A stretch of DNA of 64,000 nt. Origin: CAZJWR01 sp964549765 (GTDB taxonomy: Bacteria; Zixibacteria; MSB-5A5; GN15; JAAZOE01). Shown piece by piece: positions 37,901-45,467 of the stretch (the stretch's first letter is position 1; each line of letters opens with the position of its first letter). The notes under the pieces were generated by a model. That model was not told the DNA's origin. It made no database searches and saw only the letters and a program-made list of their open reading frames with translations. The stretch is from contig CAZJWR010000009.1 of assembly GCA_964549765.1 (NCBI GenBank), positions 1-64,000 on the forward strand. Direction: 5' to 3'. The position numbers were made by a program, and so were the translations under genes.

Positions 37901-38807
37901 TACCTCGGCGGGTTCGTACACGGTGACGTTGACGGCCACGAATGCCTATGGTTCCGATCAGGAAGTCAAGACCAACTACATCACGGTCAATCCGCCTGGG
38001 GCCTGGACGACCATCACATATGACGATTTCGAAAGCGGAACCGGCCATTACACCGACGGTGGCGCGGATTGCTACTGGTATACCGGATATACGTATGCTT
38101 GGGAAGGAAGCTGCGCCATGGACATCCAGGACAACAGCGGCGTGGCGTCGTCTTTCTATCACACCGCCAGTTACAACGTTTCCGGCTACACGGAGATGGA
38201 AGTCGAATTCTATTTTGTTGCCATCAGCATGGAATCCGGCGAGGACTTCTGGGTACAATACTACAACGGTTCCTCCTGGCAGACGGTGGCGACCTTTGCT
38301 CGCGGTGCCGATTTCAACAACAATGCCTGGTATGTCGCCACGGTGACGATTTCCAGCAGTCTGTACAATTTCCCAACCAACGCCAAGCTCCGCTTCTTGT
38401 GCGACGCCAGCGGGAATTCCGACGACGTGTACATCGATGCCATTACATGGCAGGGAATGAGTGGCACGGCGTCGATGCGGGACATTGCCACGCTGAGCAA
38501 GCTGGGAAGAGAAACGGCGGTCATACCTGATGAATTCTCTCTGTCCCAAAATCATCCCAATCCGTTCAACCCGACGACCGCAATCAGCTTTGCGCTGCCC
38601 GAGGCGACCCATATTGAGATCGCTGTCTTCAATATCGTCGGACAGCGGATCGCGACTTTGGCCGAGTCCGATTATCCGGCGGGCGAGCACACGGTCATGT
38701 GGGACGGCCGGGATGATAACGGTCGCACGGTTAGTTCCGGTGTCTATTTCTACCAGATCAAAGCCGGTGATTTCATCGCTTCCAAGAAAATGGTGTTGAT
38801 GAAGTAA
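34980..38807 (+). CDS. Secreted S8 subtilase with four PKD domains and FlgD-like sorting tail
   Basis: A 1275-residue exported protease. Signal peptide 1-20; propeptide-like region 35-140 (GYVPGELIVQF). The peptidase S8 domain has catalytic Asp185 (IALLDSGTR), His267 (FNGHGTHTAG) and Ser445 (SGTSMATP), with the oxyanion Asn in AAGND. After it come PKD domains near 513-590, 598-670, 680-755 and 918-1000 (each of the form SPTSG.APLTV.FT..S and W.FGDG), separated by jelly-roll-like domains (760-915 and 1005-1150). The C-terminus (NHPNPFNPTTAIS then a FlgD-like Ig fold ending KKMVLMK) is the type A sorting domain used for secretion across the outer membrane. It is monocistronic, with a strong terminator after it. 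Confidence 0.92.
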   Translation: MKKFAVLLSVILLLPGYILANQPNMKVIDPPDIPSFLGYVPGELIVQFQLPSDKVRAATSRDHTLALGIASLDDIAAKYQVTKMRQLFRGAQPVEKSGKQFDLSRYFVVTFDKAADLDLVASEYRSDPNVVSVEKNGIHSMYATPNDGYFSYQWYHNQASDHDIDSPEAWNLETGNTGMIIALLDSGTRYYHPDLGGANASPSNPGASRGNMWINTAELNGSSGYDDDGNGYVDDWIGWDFVNNASSCWSGEDCTTPDNDPRDFNGHGTHTAGIMGMMTNDGYGMAGVAGGWGNGSQSVTGNGVKIMPLRIGYSYNYGGTEYGVVLMDAAASAFYYAADNGARIASCSWGSSNSGGIGAAVSYFIASGGIVFVAAGNDGGQTADYLNGRGDCVSVAATDENDNAASFTTYGTWVDICAPGNNIYSTYHDHTDPNTNYWASMSGTSMATPMAAAVGGLIWSHNMSWSATQVKNQLFSSADNIDAYLSSQYIGKMGAGRINAYNAVNTGTPAPVAAFTGSPTSGCAPLTVTFTDQSTGDITSWSWTFGDGGSSTSQNPSHQYTSAGNYTVTLTVTGPGGSDGETKTNYITVSVPPTANFTGSPTSGDAPLTVNFTNQSSGATSYLWDFGDTQTSTATNPSHTYTSTGTFTVTLTATNACGSDQNVKTNYITVTCTPPVANFTGSPTSGNAPLTVNFTDQSTGATSWSWDFGDGIGTSTAQNPSYTYNSPGTYTVSLTATNSCGNDTNIKTNYVTVNEAGGYASLPYSTGFEAGTFDQYWTTQSSGDGRIRLLTTNTPHSGSYHMIMDNAVSGTYSQNEAWLHLNLAGKSDVELTFWWKEFSDEDHTQDGVFLSSNGGSSFTKVYSLIGGTSTYQQIVLDVDALAASYGLSLTSTFVIKFQQYDNYPITTDGMAFDDISVISLEAPPVADFSGDPTSGTAPLTVDFTDLSTNNPTSWSWDFGDGTGTSTAQNPSYTYTSAGSYTVTLTATNAYGSDQEVKTNYITVNPPGAWTTITYDDFESGTGHYTDGGADCYWYTGYTYAWEGSCAMDIQDNSGVASSFYHTASYNVSGYTEMEVEFYFVAISMESGEDFWVQYYNGSSWQTVATFARGADFNNNAWYVATVTISSSLYNFPTNAKLRFLCDASGNSDDVYIDAITWQGMSGTASMRDIATLSKLGRETAVIPDEFSLSQNHPNPFNPTTAISFALPEATHIEIAVFNIVGQRIATLAESDYPAGEHTVMWDGRDDNGRTVSSGVYFYQIKAGDFIASKKMVLMK

Positions 38808-38826
38808 CCGCAGATATTTATGATCT

Positions 38827-38860
38827 AAAAGGGCGGGCGGCGATTGCCCGCCCTTTTTAT
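38827..38860 (+). terminator. Intrinsic terminator after the PKD subtilase gene
   Basis: AAAAGGGCGGGC (38827-38838) pairs with GCCCGCCCTTTT (38846-38857) around a 7-base loop; the T run closes the helix and continues. Confidence 0.88.
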
Positions 38861-38962
38861 TTGGGATAACCGCATAAACCTTGCACTGCGGAAATCGGTT
38901 GGTTACATTATCGTCAAGGACATGTCGGATATTCCTCTCATAGATATTTTATGTAGGTGGCC

Positions 38963-39598
38963 ATGGATCTTCGAAAACAAATGGATCAAATTTATCGCGA
39001 CTTTTCGCCGGACGCGATCCCCTGGAATATCCTCGATCCGCCGCAACTGCTTGTTGACGCTGTTGACTCCGGCAAGATCACGGCCTGTACGGCGGTCGAT
39101 TTGGGGTGCGGCGCGGGTAACTATGCCGTTTGGCTCGCCGGTCGGGGATTCGACATGACCGGTCTCGATTTCTGCCGATATGCAATCGAACGGGCGCGGG
39201 AATTGGCCGATCGGGAGAAAATCGCCTGCCGTTTCGAGGTCGCGGATTTGCTGGGTGACCTGCACGAATATCAATCCCGATTCGATTTTGTTTACGATTG
39301 GGAGCTTATGCACCATATTGTTCCGGACGACCGCCCCACCTATCTCGATACTGTCCGCCGATTGCTTCGACCCGGAGGAAAGTATTTCTCGGTGAGTTTC
39401 AGCGAGCAAGATCCCGCCTTCGGAGGTCAGGGCAAGTATCGCACGACACGGTTGGGGACGGTGCTGTATTTTTCATCGCAGTCGGAGCTGAAGAATTTAT
39501 ATATTCCCCGTTTTCATTTGCTGTCACTTGACACCATGGAAATTCCCGGCAAGCGCGGTTCTCACATCGCCAATGTCGTTTGGCTGGAGGGTCGATAA
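38963..39598 (+). CDS. Class I SAM-dependent methyltransferase
   Basis: A 211-residue methyltransferase of the type 11/25 group. Motif I AVDLGCGAGNYAVWLA (residues about 44-59), acidic loop MTGLDFC, motif near VYDWELMHH, and the post-motif LRPGGKYFSVSFSEQD are clear. The build recalls thiopurine- or tellurite-resistance-type methyltransferases, but the substrate is unknown. ATG 38963 is chosen over GTG 38957; AGGTGG lies just upstream. It ends 235 bases before the kinase-like gene and appears monocistronic. It shares little sequence with the other methyltransferase at 3301. Confidence 0.83.
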   Translation: MDLRKQMDQIYRDFSPDAIPWNILDPPQLLVDAVDSGKITACTAVDLGCGAGNYAVWLAGRGFDMTGLDFCRYAIERARELADREKIACRFEVADLLGDLHEYQSRFDFVYDWELMHHIVPDDRPTYLDTVRRLLRPGGKYFSVSFSEQDPAFGGQGKYRTTRLGTVLYFSSQSELKNLYIPRFHLLSLDTMEIPGKRGSHIANVVWLEGR

Positions 39599-39719
39599 TG
39601 TCTGCGGATCATGCTCGCGCCGCATGCAATTCGATCACAATTATCTGCGATCCAAATCGATAGAAGTCTCGTTTTTCGCCGATTCGGGAAGAAATAGATG
39701 AAATTGTCGCATTTCTGTA

Positions 39720-39747
39720 TTGACTAGAACGTCTTTTTTTGTATCGT
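39720..39747 (+). promoter_or_regulatory. Possible sigma-70-type promoter
   Basis: TTGACT (39720-39725) and TATCGT (39742-39747) are 16 bases apart, with a T run in the spacer. Transcription would start about 80 bases before the kinase-like gene. Matches are 5/6 and 4/6. Confidence 0.35.
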
Positions 39748-39833
39748 GGAGACATTAACAACATGGCCTGAGGGCTTAACGGAGTGTAGTTCTCTTGCCG
39801 ACACCTGTGGCACTTTAACTGAACGAGAGACCG

Positions 39834-41336
39834 ATGCATATTGTCAGTATCTCCCGCGGCAGTCAAAGTCTCGGTATCGAATTCGCCAAACATCTTTCAG
39901 GAAAACTCGGATATGAATTGATCAGTCGGGAGGATCTGCTCGAAGAGGCGACCCGGCAACGGATTCCGGTGGGGAAGTTGGAGACCGCGATAGTCAAGCC
40001 GCATATTTATTCACAACGACTGGCGGTCGAACTGGAACATTACAAAGCCCTGGCGACGTCCATCTTGTGCGAAAAGGCGCTCGATCACGACATTGTCTAC
40101 CACGGCCGGACCGGCCACCTGTTACTTCCGGGCGTCGATAATATCCTCAAGATACGTGTCGTGAGCGACATGGAGCACCGTATCGCGACCGTCATGGATC
40201 AGTTGCGTTTGCCGAGGAAAAAGGCCAAGCAGTACATTGACGCCGTGGAGGAAGACCGGCGGAAATGGGTCAAGAAATTCTATAATGTCGACTGGGATGT
40301 GTTTACGCTCTATGACCTGGTCGTCAATCTCAGCCAGATCAACGCCGCCAACGCCGCCTCCGCTACGTGCACCATGGCCCAGCTTCCCGAATTCCAATCG
40401 ACGCCGGCCTCCGTCGCCGCTCTTAAGGATCTCCTGCTGGCGTCGCGGGCGCGCCTGATCCTGGCCCGGAATGAGAAGACCCGGGACGCCAACGTGAAAA
40501 TCATGGCCGTCAAAGGCGTCGTCAACGTAACCTATTCCTTCCAGCAGGCGGAGATAGCCGAGGCCATCATGGAAGCATTAAAGGAGTTGACCGAGGCCAA
40601 ACGGGTCGTCTGCACCGAGGCGCAAACCAATGTCCTTTGGATACAGGAGGCCTTCGATCCGGACGAGCGCGGCTATGATCAGGTCCTGTCGCTGGCGAAA
40701 ACATGGGATGCGGCGGTGGAAATTCTCAAGATGATGCCCGGCGACGAGTTCAAACGATACCCGGTCAGCGAGGAAATCGCCCAGAAGGGACTGGATTCGT
40801 GGCGTCAGACCGGAATCATCGACGAGCGGGACGAATACGACACCCGGGACCCCGAGGATGTCTCGAAAATCTACGAACGGCTGATCAATGACGGGCGGGC
40901 CGGGGGCAAGCGGATTATCGAAGGTACGCAGCAGAATCTGCTCAATGCCATTGACCGTTCCGGGAAATATCGTCTTATCGTTTTCGACAATATGTTTCTG
41001 GGCAAGGGGACGGAAGCCAGAACGCGGATGATTCAGGAATGGTCGAACGCGCTCTCGGACTCGCTGAAAACGCCGGTGGTGTCATTGGGCGAAATCCAGG
41101 CCAAATATCGGTTCGGGGCGTCGCAGGCGGTGCGGATGATCATCGCCGGTCTGCTGGCCGTCGCCGTTCTTTTCACGGTATTTCAATTCGACGATACGAT
41201 CATGGAATTTCTTTTGCGTGAAGGCACATTCAGCCGAATTCTGGCGACGACCTGTATCCTGGTTTTTATTCCGGTTTTCGCATATATCTATAGTACGGCG
41301 ACCGGTTTGTTCTTGCGGATGATAAAGCTCGATTAA
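39834..41336 (+). CDS. Cytidylate-kinase-like / BON-like membrane protein
   Basis: A 500-residue multidomain protein. Residues 1-200 resemble the cytidylate-kinase-like (AAA_26) family: VSISRGSQSLGIEFAKHLSG is the degenerate P-loop, KLGYELISREDLL follows, and DIVYHGRTGHLLL and the VEEDRRKWVKKFY block match its paralogue at 44430. Residues 215-265 look BON-like (NVKIMAVKGVVNVTYSF). Residues 280-440 are an unassigned alpha/beta region. The last 60 residues form two transmembrane helices, so the protein is membrane-anchored. It heads a cluster with a TauE-type exporter and a two-component system; the exporter starts 18 bases later. The P-loop lacks the usual GKS, so true kinase activity is uncertain. 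Confidence 0.75.
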   Translation: MHIVSISRGSQSLGIEFAKHLSGKLGYELISREDLLEEATRQRIPVGKLETAIVKPHIYSQRLAVELEHYKALATSILCEKALDHDIVYHGRTGHLLLPGVDNILKIRVVSDMEHRIATVMDQLRLPRKKAKQYIDAVEEDRRKWVKKFYNVDWDVFTLYDLVVNLSQINAANAASATCTMAQLPEFQSTPASVAALKDLLLASRARLILARNEKTRDANVKIMAVKGVVNVTYSFQQAEIAEAIMEALKELTEAKRVVCTEAQTNVLWIQEAFDPDERGYDQVLSLAKTWDAAVEILKMMPGDEFKRYPVSEEIAQKGLDSWRQTGIIDERDEYDTRDPEDVSKIYERLINDGRAGGKRIIEGTQQNLLNAIDRSGKYRLIVFDNMFLGKGTEARTRMIQEWSNALSDSLKTPVVSLGEIQAKYRFGASQAVRMIIAGLLAVAVLFTVFQFDDTIMEFLLREGTFSRILATTCILVFIPVFAYIYSTATGLFLRMIKLD

Positions 41337-41354
41337 CGGCAACGGGGAGTGATC

Positions 41355-42425
41355 ATGGGTGATTTGTTCATACATATAACAGCAGGCAGCGCGGTTCAAG
41401 TGATAATCCTCGGATTCATCGGCGGCGTCCTGAGTGGATTCATCGGCAGCGGCGGGGCATTTTTCATGACGCCGGGCATGATGAACCTGGGGGTTCAGGG
41501 TGTGGTCGCCGTCGGCACGAACATAACCCACAAATTCGGCAAGGCGCTGGTGGGATCGAAGAAACACGGCGAAATGGGTCATGTCGACAAGAAGCTGGGT
41601 ATCTTCATGTTGATCACGGCACTGATCGGTATCCGGCTGGCGGTTTGGATCGCCACGGCCTTGTTCGGCATCAGCGATACCCACGGGGATAAGGGCGCGG
41701 CCGCCAACCTCTACATCAGCGCCGTTTTCGTCATCATCCTGACCGGTGTGGCCATTTCGGTCTTGATGGATGTCCTGCGTTCGCGGAAGGGAAGCGACGC
41801 CGGCCCGTCACGCAAAATAACCAATTACCTGTCTAAACTCCGTCTCTTTCCCATGATCTATTTCCCGGTCGCCGACGTCCGGGTGTCGCTGTGGGCGCTG
41901 CTCGTGGTCGGGCTGTTTACCGGATACCTGGCGGGCACCATCGGGGTCGGCGGATTTGTGGGCGTCCCGGCCATGATCTATGTCTTTGGCATACCGACCG
42001 CCGTGGCCACCGGCACGGAGTTGTTTCTCGCCATGTTCATGGGGGCGTTCGGGGCGATCAACTACGCCTTCGAGGGGTTTGTCGATATCCGGCTGGTCGT
42101 GCTGTTATACCTCGGTTCGCTGGTCGGCATTTTCATCGGGGCTTACGGTACCAAGGTCGTCAACGAAGTCATCATCAGGATGGTGACGGGCGTTATAATT
42201 CTCCTGTGTGTCGTCAGCCGGGCCATCGCCATCCCGATTTATATGGCGCAATTGGAAATGATCGATTTCGTGCCGGCGTCATCGTACCCGATGCTGAACG
42301 AAATCAGCAAATATTTTCTCTATGTCAGCGGTATCGGCGGCGTTCTAGTCATCCTGGTGCATGTGGCACGGGCCTATATCAAACGGCGGAGGGTGTTTGC
42401 CACCATTGTAGCCAAAACCGATTAA
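41355..42425 (+). CDS. TauE/SafE-family anion exporter
   Basis: A 356-residue membrane protein with about eight to nine helices. The two family repeats are visible: IGGVLSGFIGSGGAFFMTPGM near the start, and FTGYLAGTIGVGGFVGVPAM near the middle, each with the G-x-G-G-G/F signature. The family exports sulfite, sulfoacetate or other organosulfur anions, or imports them; direction here is unknown. ATG 41355 has GGGGAG upstream (GTG 41349 is less likely). It lies 18 bases behind the kinase-like gene and 23 bases before the response regulator, so the four plus-strand genes form one operon. Confidence 0.87.
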   Translation: MGDLFIHITAGSAVQVIILGFIGGVLSGFIGSGGAFFMTPGMMNLGVQGVVAVGTNITHKFGKALVGSKKHGEMGHVDKKLGIFMLITALIGIRLAVWIATALFGISDTHGDKGAAANLYISAVFVIILTGVAISVLMDVLRSRKGSDAGPSRKITNYLSKLRLFPMIYFPVADVRVSLWALLVVGLFTGYLAGTIGVGGFVGVPAMIYVFGIPTAVATGTELFLAMFMGAFGAINYAFEGFVDIRLVVLLYLGSLVGIFIGAYGTKVVNEVIIRMVTGVIILLCVVSRAIAIPIYMAQLEMIDFVPASSYPMLNEISKYFLYVSGIGGVLVILVHVARAYIKRRRVFATIVAKTD

Positions 42426-42448
42426 CGCAAGTATGGGAGAGTTGCCCT

Positions 42449-42826
42449 ATGGGTAAATCCAGTCTGGATATCTGCATTATCGACGACGAGATCGTGGTCT
42501 GCAAACGGCTTCAGCAGTTTCTGAGCAAGGCCAATCATGCCGTGGAAACGTTCGTCGACAGCCGGTCGGCGATCGAACGGATCGACGAGAAGCGATTCGA
42601 TATCGTCGTCACCGACATCCGTATGGATAATATCGACGGTATGGAGGTGCTCGATCATGTGATGAAAAAAGGGGAAGACACCAAGGTCATCATGATCACC
42701 GGCTACGCCACCATCGAGATCGCCCGCGAAGCTCAGGCAAAAGGCGCCTTCGATTTCATCTCCAAACCGTTCAGGCCCCAGGACCTGAAAGAAGTTATCG
42801 ACCGGGCCGCCCAGGAAACCGGGTAA
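42449..42826 (+). CDS. Single-domain response regulator
   Basis: A 125-residue CheY-like receiver with no output domain. Acidic pocket IIDDE (residues 10-14), phospho-acceptor Asp56 in VVTDIRMDN, Thr in MITGYA, and Lys in ISKPFRPQDL are all present. It starts at ATG 42449, 23 bases after the exporter stop, with GGGAGAG in the gap. It ends one base before the kinase ATG. As there is no effector domain, it must act by protein contact, possibly on the kinase-like/BON proteins nearby; that is inference. Confidence 0.88.
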   Translation: MGKSSLDICIIDDEIVVCKRLQQFLSKANHAVETFVDSRSAIERIDEKRFDIVVTDIRMDNIDGMEVLDHVMKKGEDTKVIMITGYATIEIAREAQAKGAFDFISKPFRPQDLKEVIDRAAQETG

Positions 42827-42827
42827 T

Positions 42828-44381
42828 ATGGGAAAAAACGGGGCCAAAAGAACATCCTTAACGGATATTCTTCAGGATGGCCTATCGCGCGAGGCGGGGC
42901 ACGGTTCCGCCGCCGAAGAAGCCACCATCAAACAATCACTCCTCGAACGTCCGCGTTTTTCGATCAAGGCACGCTTGACGCTGATGTTTTTCGTCTTTTT
43001 TCTCATCAGCGCCGTCGTCTCGGTGGCGGCCATGTTCATGCTGTCGATGATCAACGACCGGGTGCGGTTTGTGTCGTTGGCGGATAAATTCGCCAACGAA
43101 ATCCAGTCGGTGCGGCGCAGCGAAAAAAACTATTTTCTCTATGGTTCCGACCTGACCGAGGTCCGGCAGCATCTTGACAGCGCCTACGTGATTCTGGATC
43201 AGGCCGCGCTTGAATTGGGTCATGTCGTCGGGCGGGCCGAGATCAGCAGTCTCCGGGATTATCTGACAAGCTATCAGCGCCTGGTCGACACTTTTCTAGT
43301 GTTGGGGGGAGGCGCGGGATTTAAGGAATCGGCCGAATTCCAGCAGAAGGCGCAATCGCTTCGAGGATACGGTTCCAAGCTTCTGGAGCTGTCGCTGGAT
43401 ATATCGCGCAAGGAACGGCTGCTGATTTCGAACACCATCGGCAAGGCCAAACAGGTGCAGATCGCGCTGCTGGTCGTCCTCCTGGCCTTTTCCGTATTCA
43501 TCGCATCGTATATTTCACGGCACATCATTTCCCGTCTCGGTCGATTGATGGAGGCCACGCAGCATTTCGCCAGCGGGAATTTTCTGCCGATCACGCCGAG
43601 GCGAAAATATAAGGACGAATTTTCGCATCTGGCCATCGCGCTCAATCATATGATGTTCGAGCTGGATCGCCGCCAGAATATCCTCGTCGAGACGCACAAA
43701 CTTCGCGCCATCGGCAATCTCACGGCCGGCATCGCGCATGAACTCAACAATCCGCTGAACAATATCATCCTCACCTCGGAAATGATGAAAGACGGTTATC
43801 AGGATTGGACCGATGAAGAGATCCGTGACATGATCAACGACCTGGTGACGCAGGGTCAGCGCGCCCAGCAGGTGGTTAAGAATCTTCTCGATTTCGCGCG
43901 CGAGAGCGAAACAACGATGGAATATCTTTACATCGACAAGCTGATCGACGAAACCATTCGGCTGTCGCGGAACCAGATCAAGATCAGCAAGATTGAAATC
44001 CGCGAGGAAATCGCCGATAATCTGCCGCCGATTTACGGCGACCGGAAATTGCTCATTCAAGTTTTCCTCAATCTTCTCCTAAACGCCATCGACGCGATGC
44101 CGAACGGTGGAGTCGTGACGGTCCGGGTGGAGGAGGAGAAAAAGACGGGCTTTTTATCGATTCACATTTCCGATACAGGCGTCGGCATCCCGAGCCATAT
44201 TCTCAGCTCCATCTTTACACCGTTCTTCACGACCAAACCGACCGGCAGAGGCACCGGGCTGGGTCTGGCCGTATCCAAGGGGATCATTGAAAAACACGGG
44301 GGAAGTATCGAGGTAGAAAGCAGGGTGGGGGAGGGAACGACCTTTACGGTTCACCTGCCGATTGTCCCGATTCCTGCGTAG
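42828..44381 (+). CDS. Membrane sensor histidine kinase
   Basis: A 517-residue kinase. Transmembrane helix 1 spans about residues 48-70, a periplasmic four-helix-like sensor 72-208, and helix 2 about 210-232; HAMP follows to 285. The dimerisation region has phosphorylated His304 in LTAGIAHELNNPLNN; the ATPase domain has NAIDAMPNGG, DTGVGI and GTGLGLAVSKG. It begins one base after the response regulator stop, a clear kinase/regulator pair. Its position next to a TauE-type exporter suggests sensing of a sulfur anion or a related envelope signal. It converges with the minus-strand kinase-like gene at 44430. Confidence 0.9.
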   Translation: MGKNGAKRTSLTDILQDGLSREAGHGSAAEEATIKQSLLERPRFSIKARLTLMFFVFFLISAVVSVAAMFMLSMINDRVRFVSLADKFANEIQSVRRSEKNYFLYGSDLTEVRQHLDSAYVILDQAALELGHVVGRAEISSLRDYLTSYQRLVDTFLVLGGGAGFKESAEFQQKAQSLRGYGSKLLELSLDISRKERLLISNTIGKAKQVQIALLVVLLAFSVFIASYISRHIISRLGRLMEATQHFASGNFLPITPRRKYKDEFSHLAIALNHMMFELDRRQNILVETHKLRAIGNLTAGIAHELNNPLNNIILTSEMMKDGYQDWTDEEIRDMINDLVTQGQRAQQVVKNLLDFARESETTMEYLYIDKLIDETIRLSRNQIKISKIEIREEIADNLPPIYGDRKLLIQVFLNLLLNAIDAMPNGGVVTVRVEEEKKTGFLSIHISDTGVGIPSHILSSIFTPFFTTKPTGRGTGLGLAVSKGIIEKHGGSIEVESRVGEGTTFTVHLPIVPIPA

Positions 44382-44429
44382 ATAACCTTGAATTATGAAT
44401 AAACACCGACGGGCGTTCGAGCCGGACGG

Positions 44430-45263
44430 CTAATTATGCCCGTATATCCCCTTGGACAGGTTTCCCGAAAGCAGGTTGATATTGACTTCGCACTCGGTGA
44501 CGCCTTTGACTTGAGAGGTCAGTTCGACGAGCATATCCCGCAGTTTCTTGTTTTTCACGGCTCCTTTGAGCGTGACCGTCCCGCCGCTGGCCGCGACGGT
44601 GACGGGGAGCCGCCAAAGTTTATCGTCGGATGCGAAGGCCGCCTTGACCTCGCATTCCGTCGAGATGTCGTTCAACCTCCGGGACGACGCCTCGGTGGTG
44701 CGAAATTCCTGCCGATTAACAGTCAGTGCGAGCACTTCGCATATCGTATCGATGGTCATGTTGCCGGTGTAGAAGGTCATGTCATACAAAGCCGGGTCGC
44801 GCCATTCCTCGCCATAGGCCCATTTGACCCAGCGGCGTCGCTGCTCGTCGATGTTGATGATATATTCGCGGGCGGCATCGACGCCCAGTTGCTGTTCCTG
44901 CATGACGATCTTCATTCTTTCTTCAATGGGTGCATCGAGCCGCGTTTTCAGGACATGATGAATACCCCGCAGGAATACCTGCCCGGCGTACCCGTGATAG
45001 ACGACATTATCCTGTTTGACGGCGTCGAGGAGAGCACACTGCACAAAAATCAGATATCGTTTATGCTCCATCGTGAACTTCCGCCAGAAAGTGGGCGACG
45101 TTTTCAGCCGGGTAAGCAGTTCCTCCTCGAGAATATTGTATTTCCGGGCCCCCTCCAATATGACCTCGTGGCTGAGGCTGTGATAGCCCAGCTTTTCGGA
45201 TAGGCAGTGAGCGAGTTTTTCCCCGCCACTTTTCGTTCCTCTGGAAATCGTGATTATGGCCAT
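44430..45263 (-). CDS. Cytidylate-kinase-like / BON-domain protein
   Basis: A 277-residue paralogue of the protein at 39834. Residues 1-190 resemble the cytidylate-kinase-like family: ITISRGTKSGGEKLAHCLSE (degenerate P-loop), EKLGYHSLSHEVIL, VVYHGYAGQVFLRG and DEQRRRWVKWAYGEEW. Residues about 195-277 carry a BON domain (CEVKAAF, LPVTVAASGGTVTLKGAVKN, VKGVTECEVNI), a fold that binds lipid or polysaccharide. No membrane anchor is present here, unlike the paralogue. Start ATG 45263 with GGGGAG five bases upstream. It closes the two-component/TauE cluster from the opposite strand. Confidence 0.8.
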   Translation of the reverse strand: MAIITISRGTKSGGEKLAHCLSEKLGYHSLSHEVILEGARKYNILEEELLTRLKTSPTFWRKFTMEHKRYLIFVQCALLDAVKQDNVVYHGYAGQVFLRGIHHVLKTRLDAPIEERMKIVMQEQQLGVDAAREYIINIDEQRRRWVKWAYGEEWRDPALYDMTFYTGNMTIDTICEVLALTVNRQEFRTTEASSRRLNDISTECEVKAAFASDDKLWRLPVTVAASGGTVTLKGAVKNKKLRDMLVELTSQVKGVTECEVNINLLSGNLSKGIYGHN

Positions 45264-45467
45264 CGTACTCCCCGATATGTATCTTCAACGCGCACCACGC
45301 CCGCCGGATTCCGGCCGCCTGCTCGCGCCTACCTCTTGCCGATTACGGAAAGCATAGCAAATTGAGATTACGGTGTCAATGTTTTTGAAGCGAATATGGG
45401 GAAGGATGCATTCGGCAATGCCGGATCGCAGACACAAATCAAAAATACCGTGGATCGGCCATGATCA

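Noticed and set aside
36513..38000. Direct repeats resembling an array
   Set aside because: These are the repeated PKD domains inside a coding gene, not CRISPR. No CRISPR array is seen in the window.
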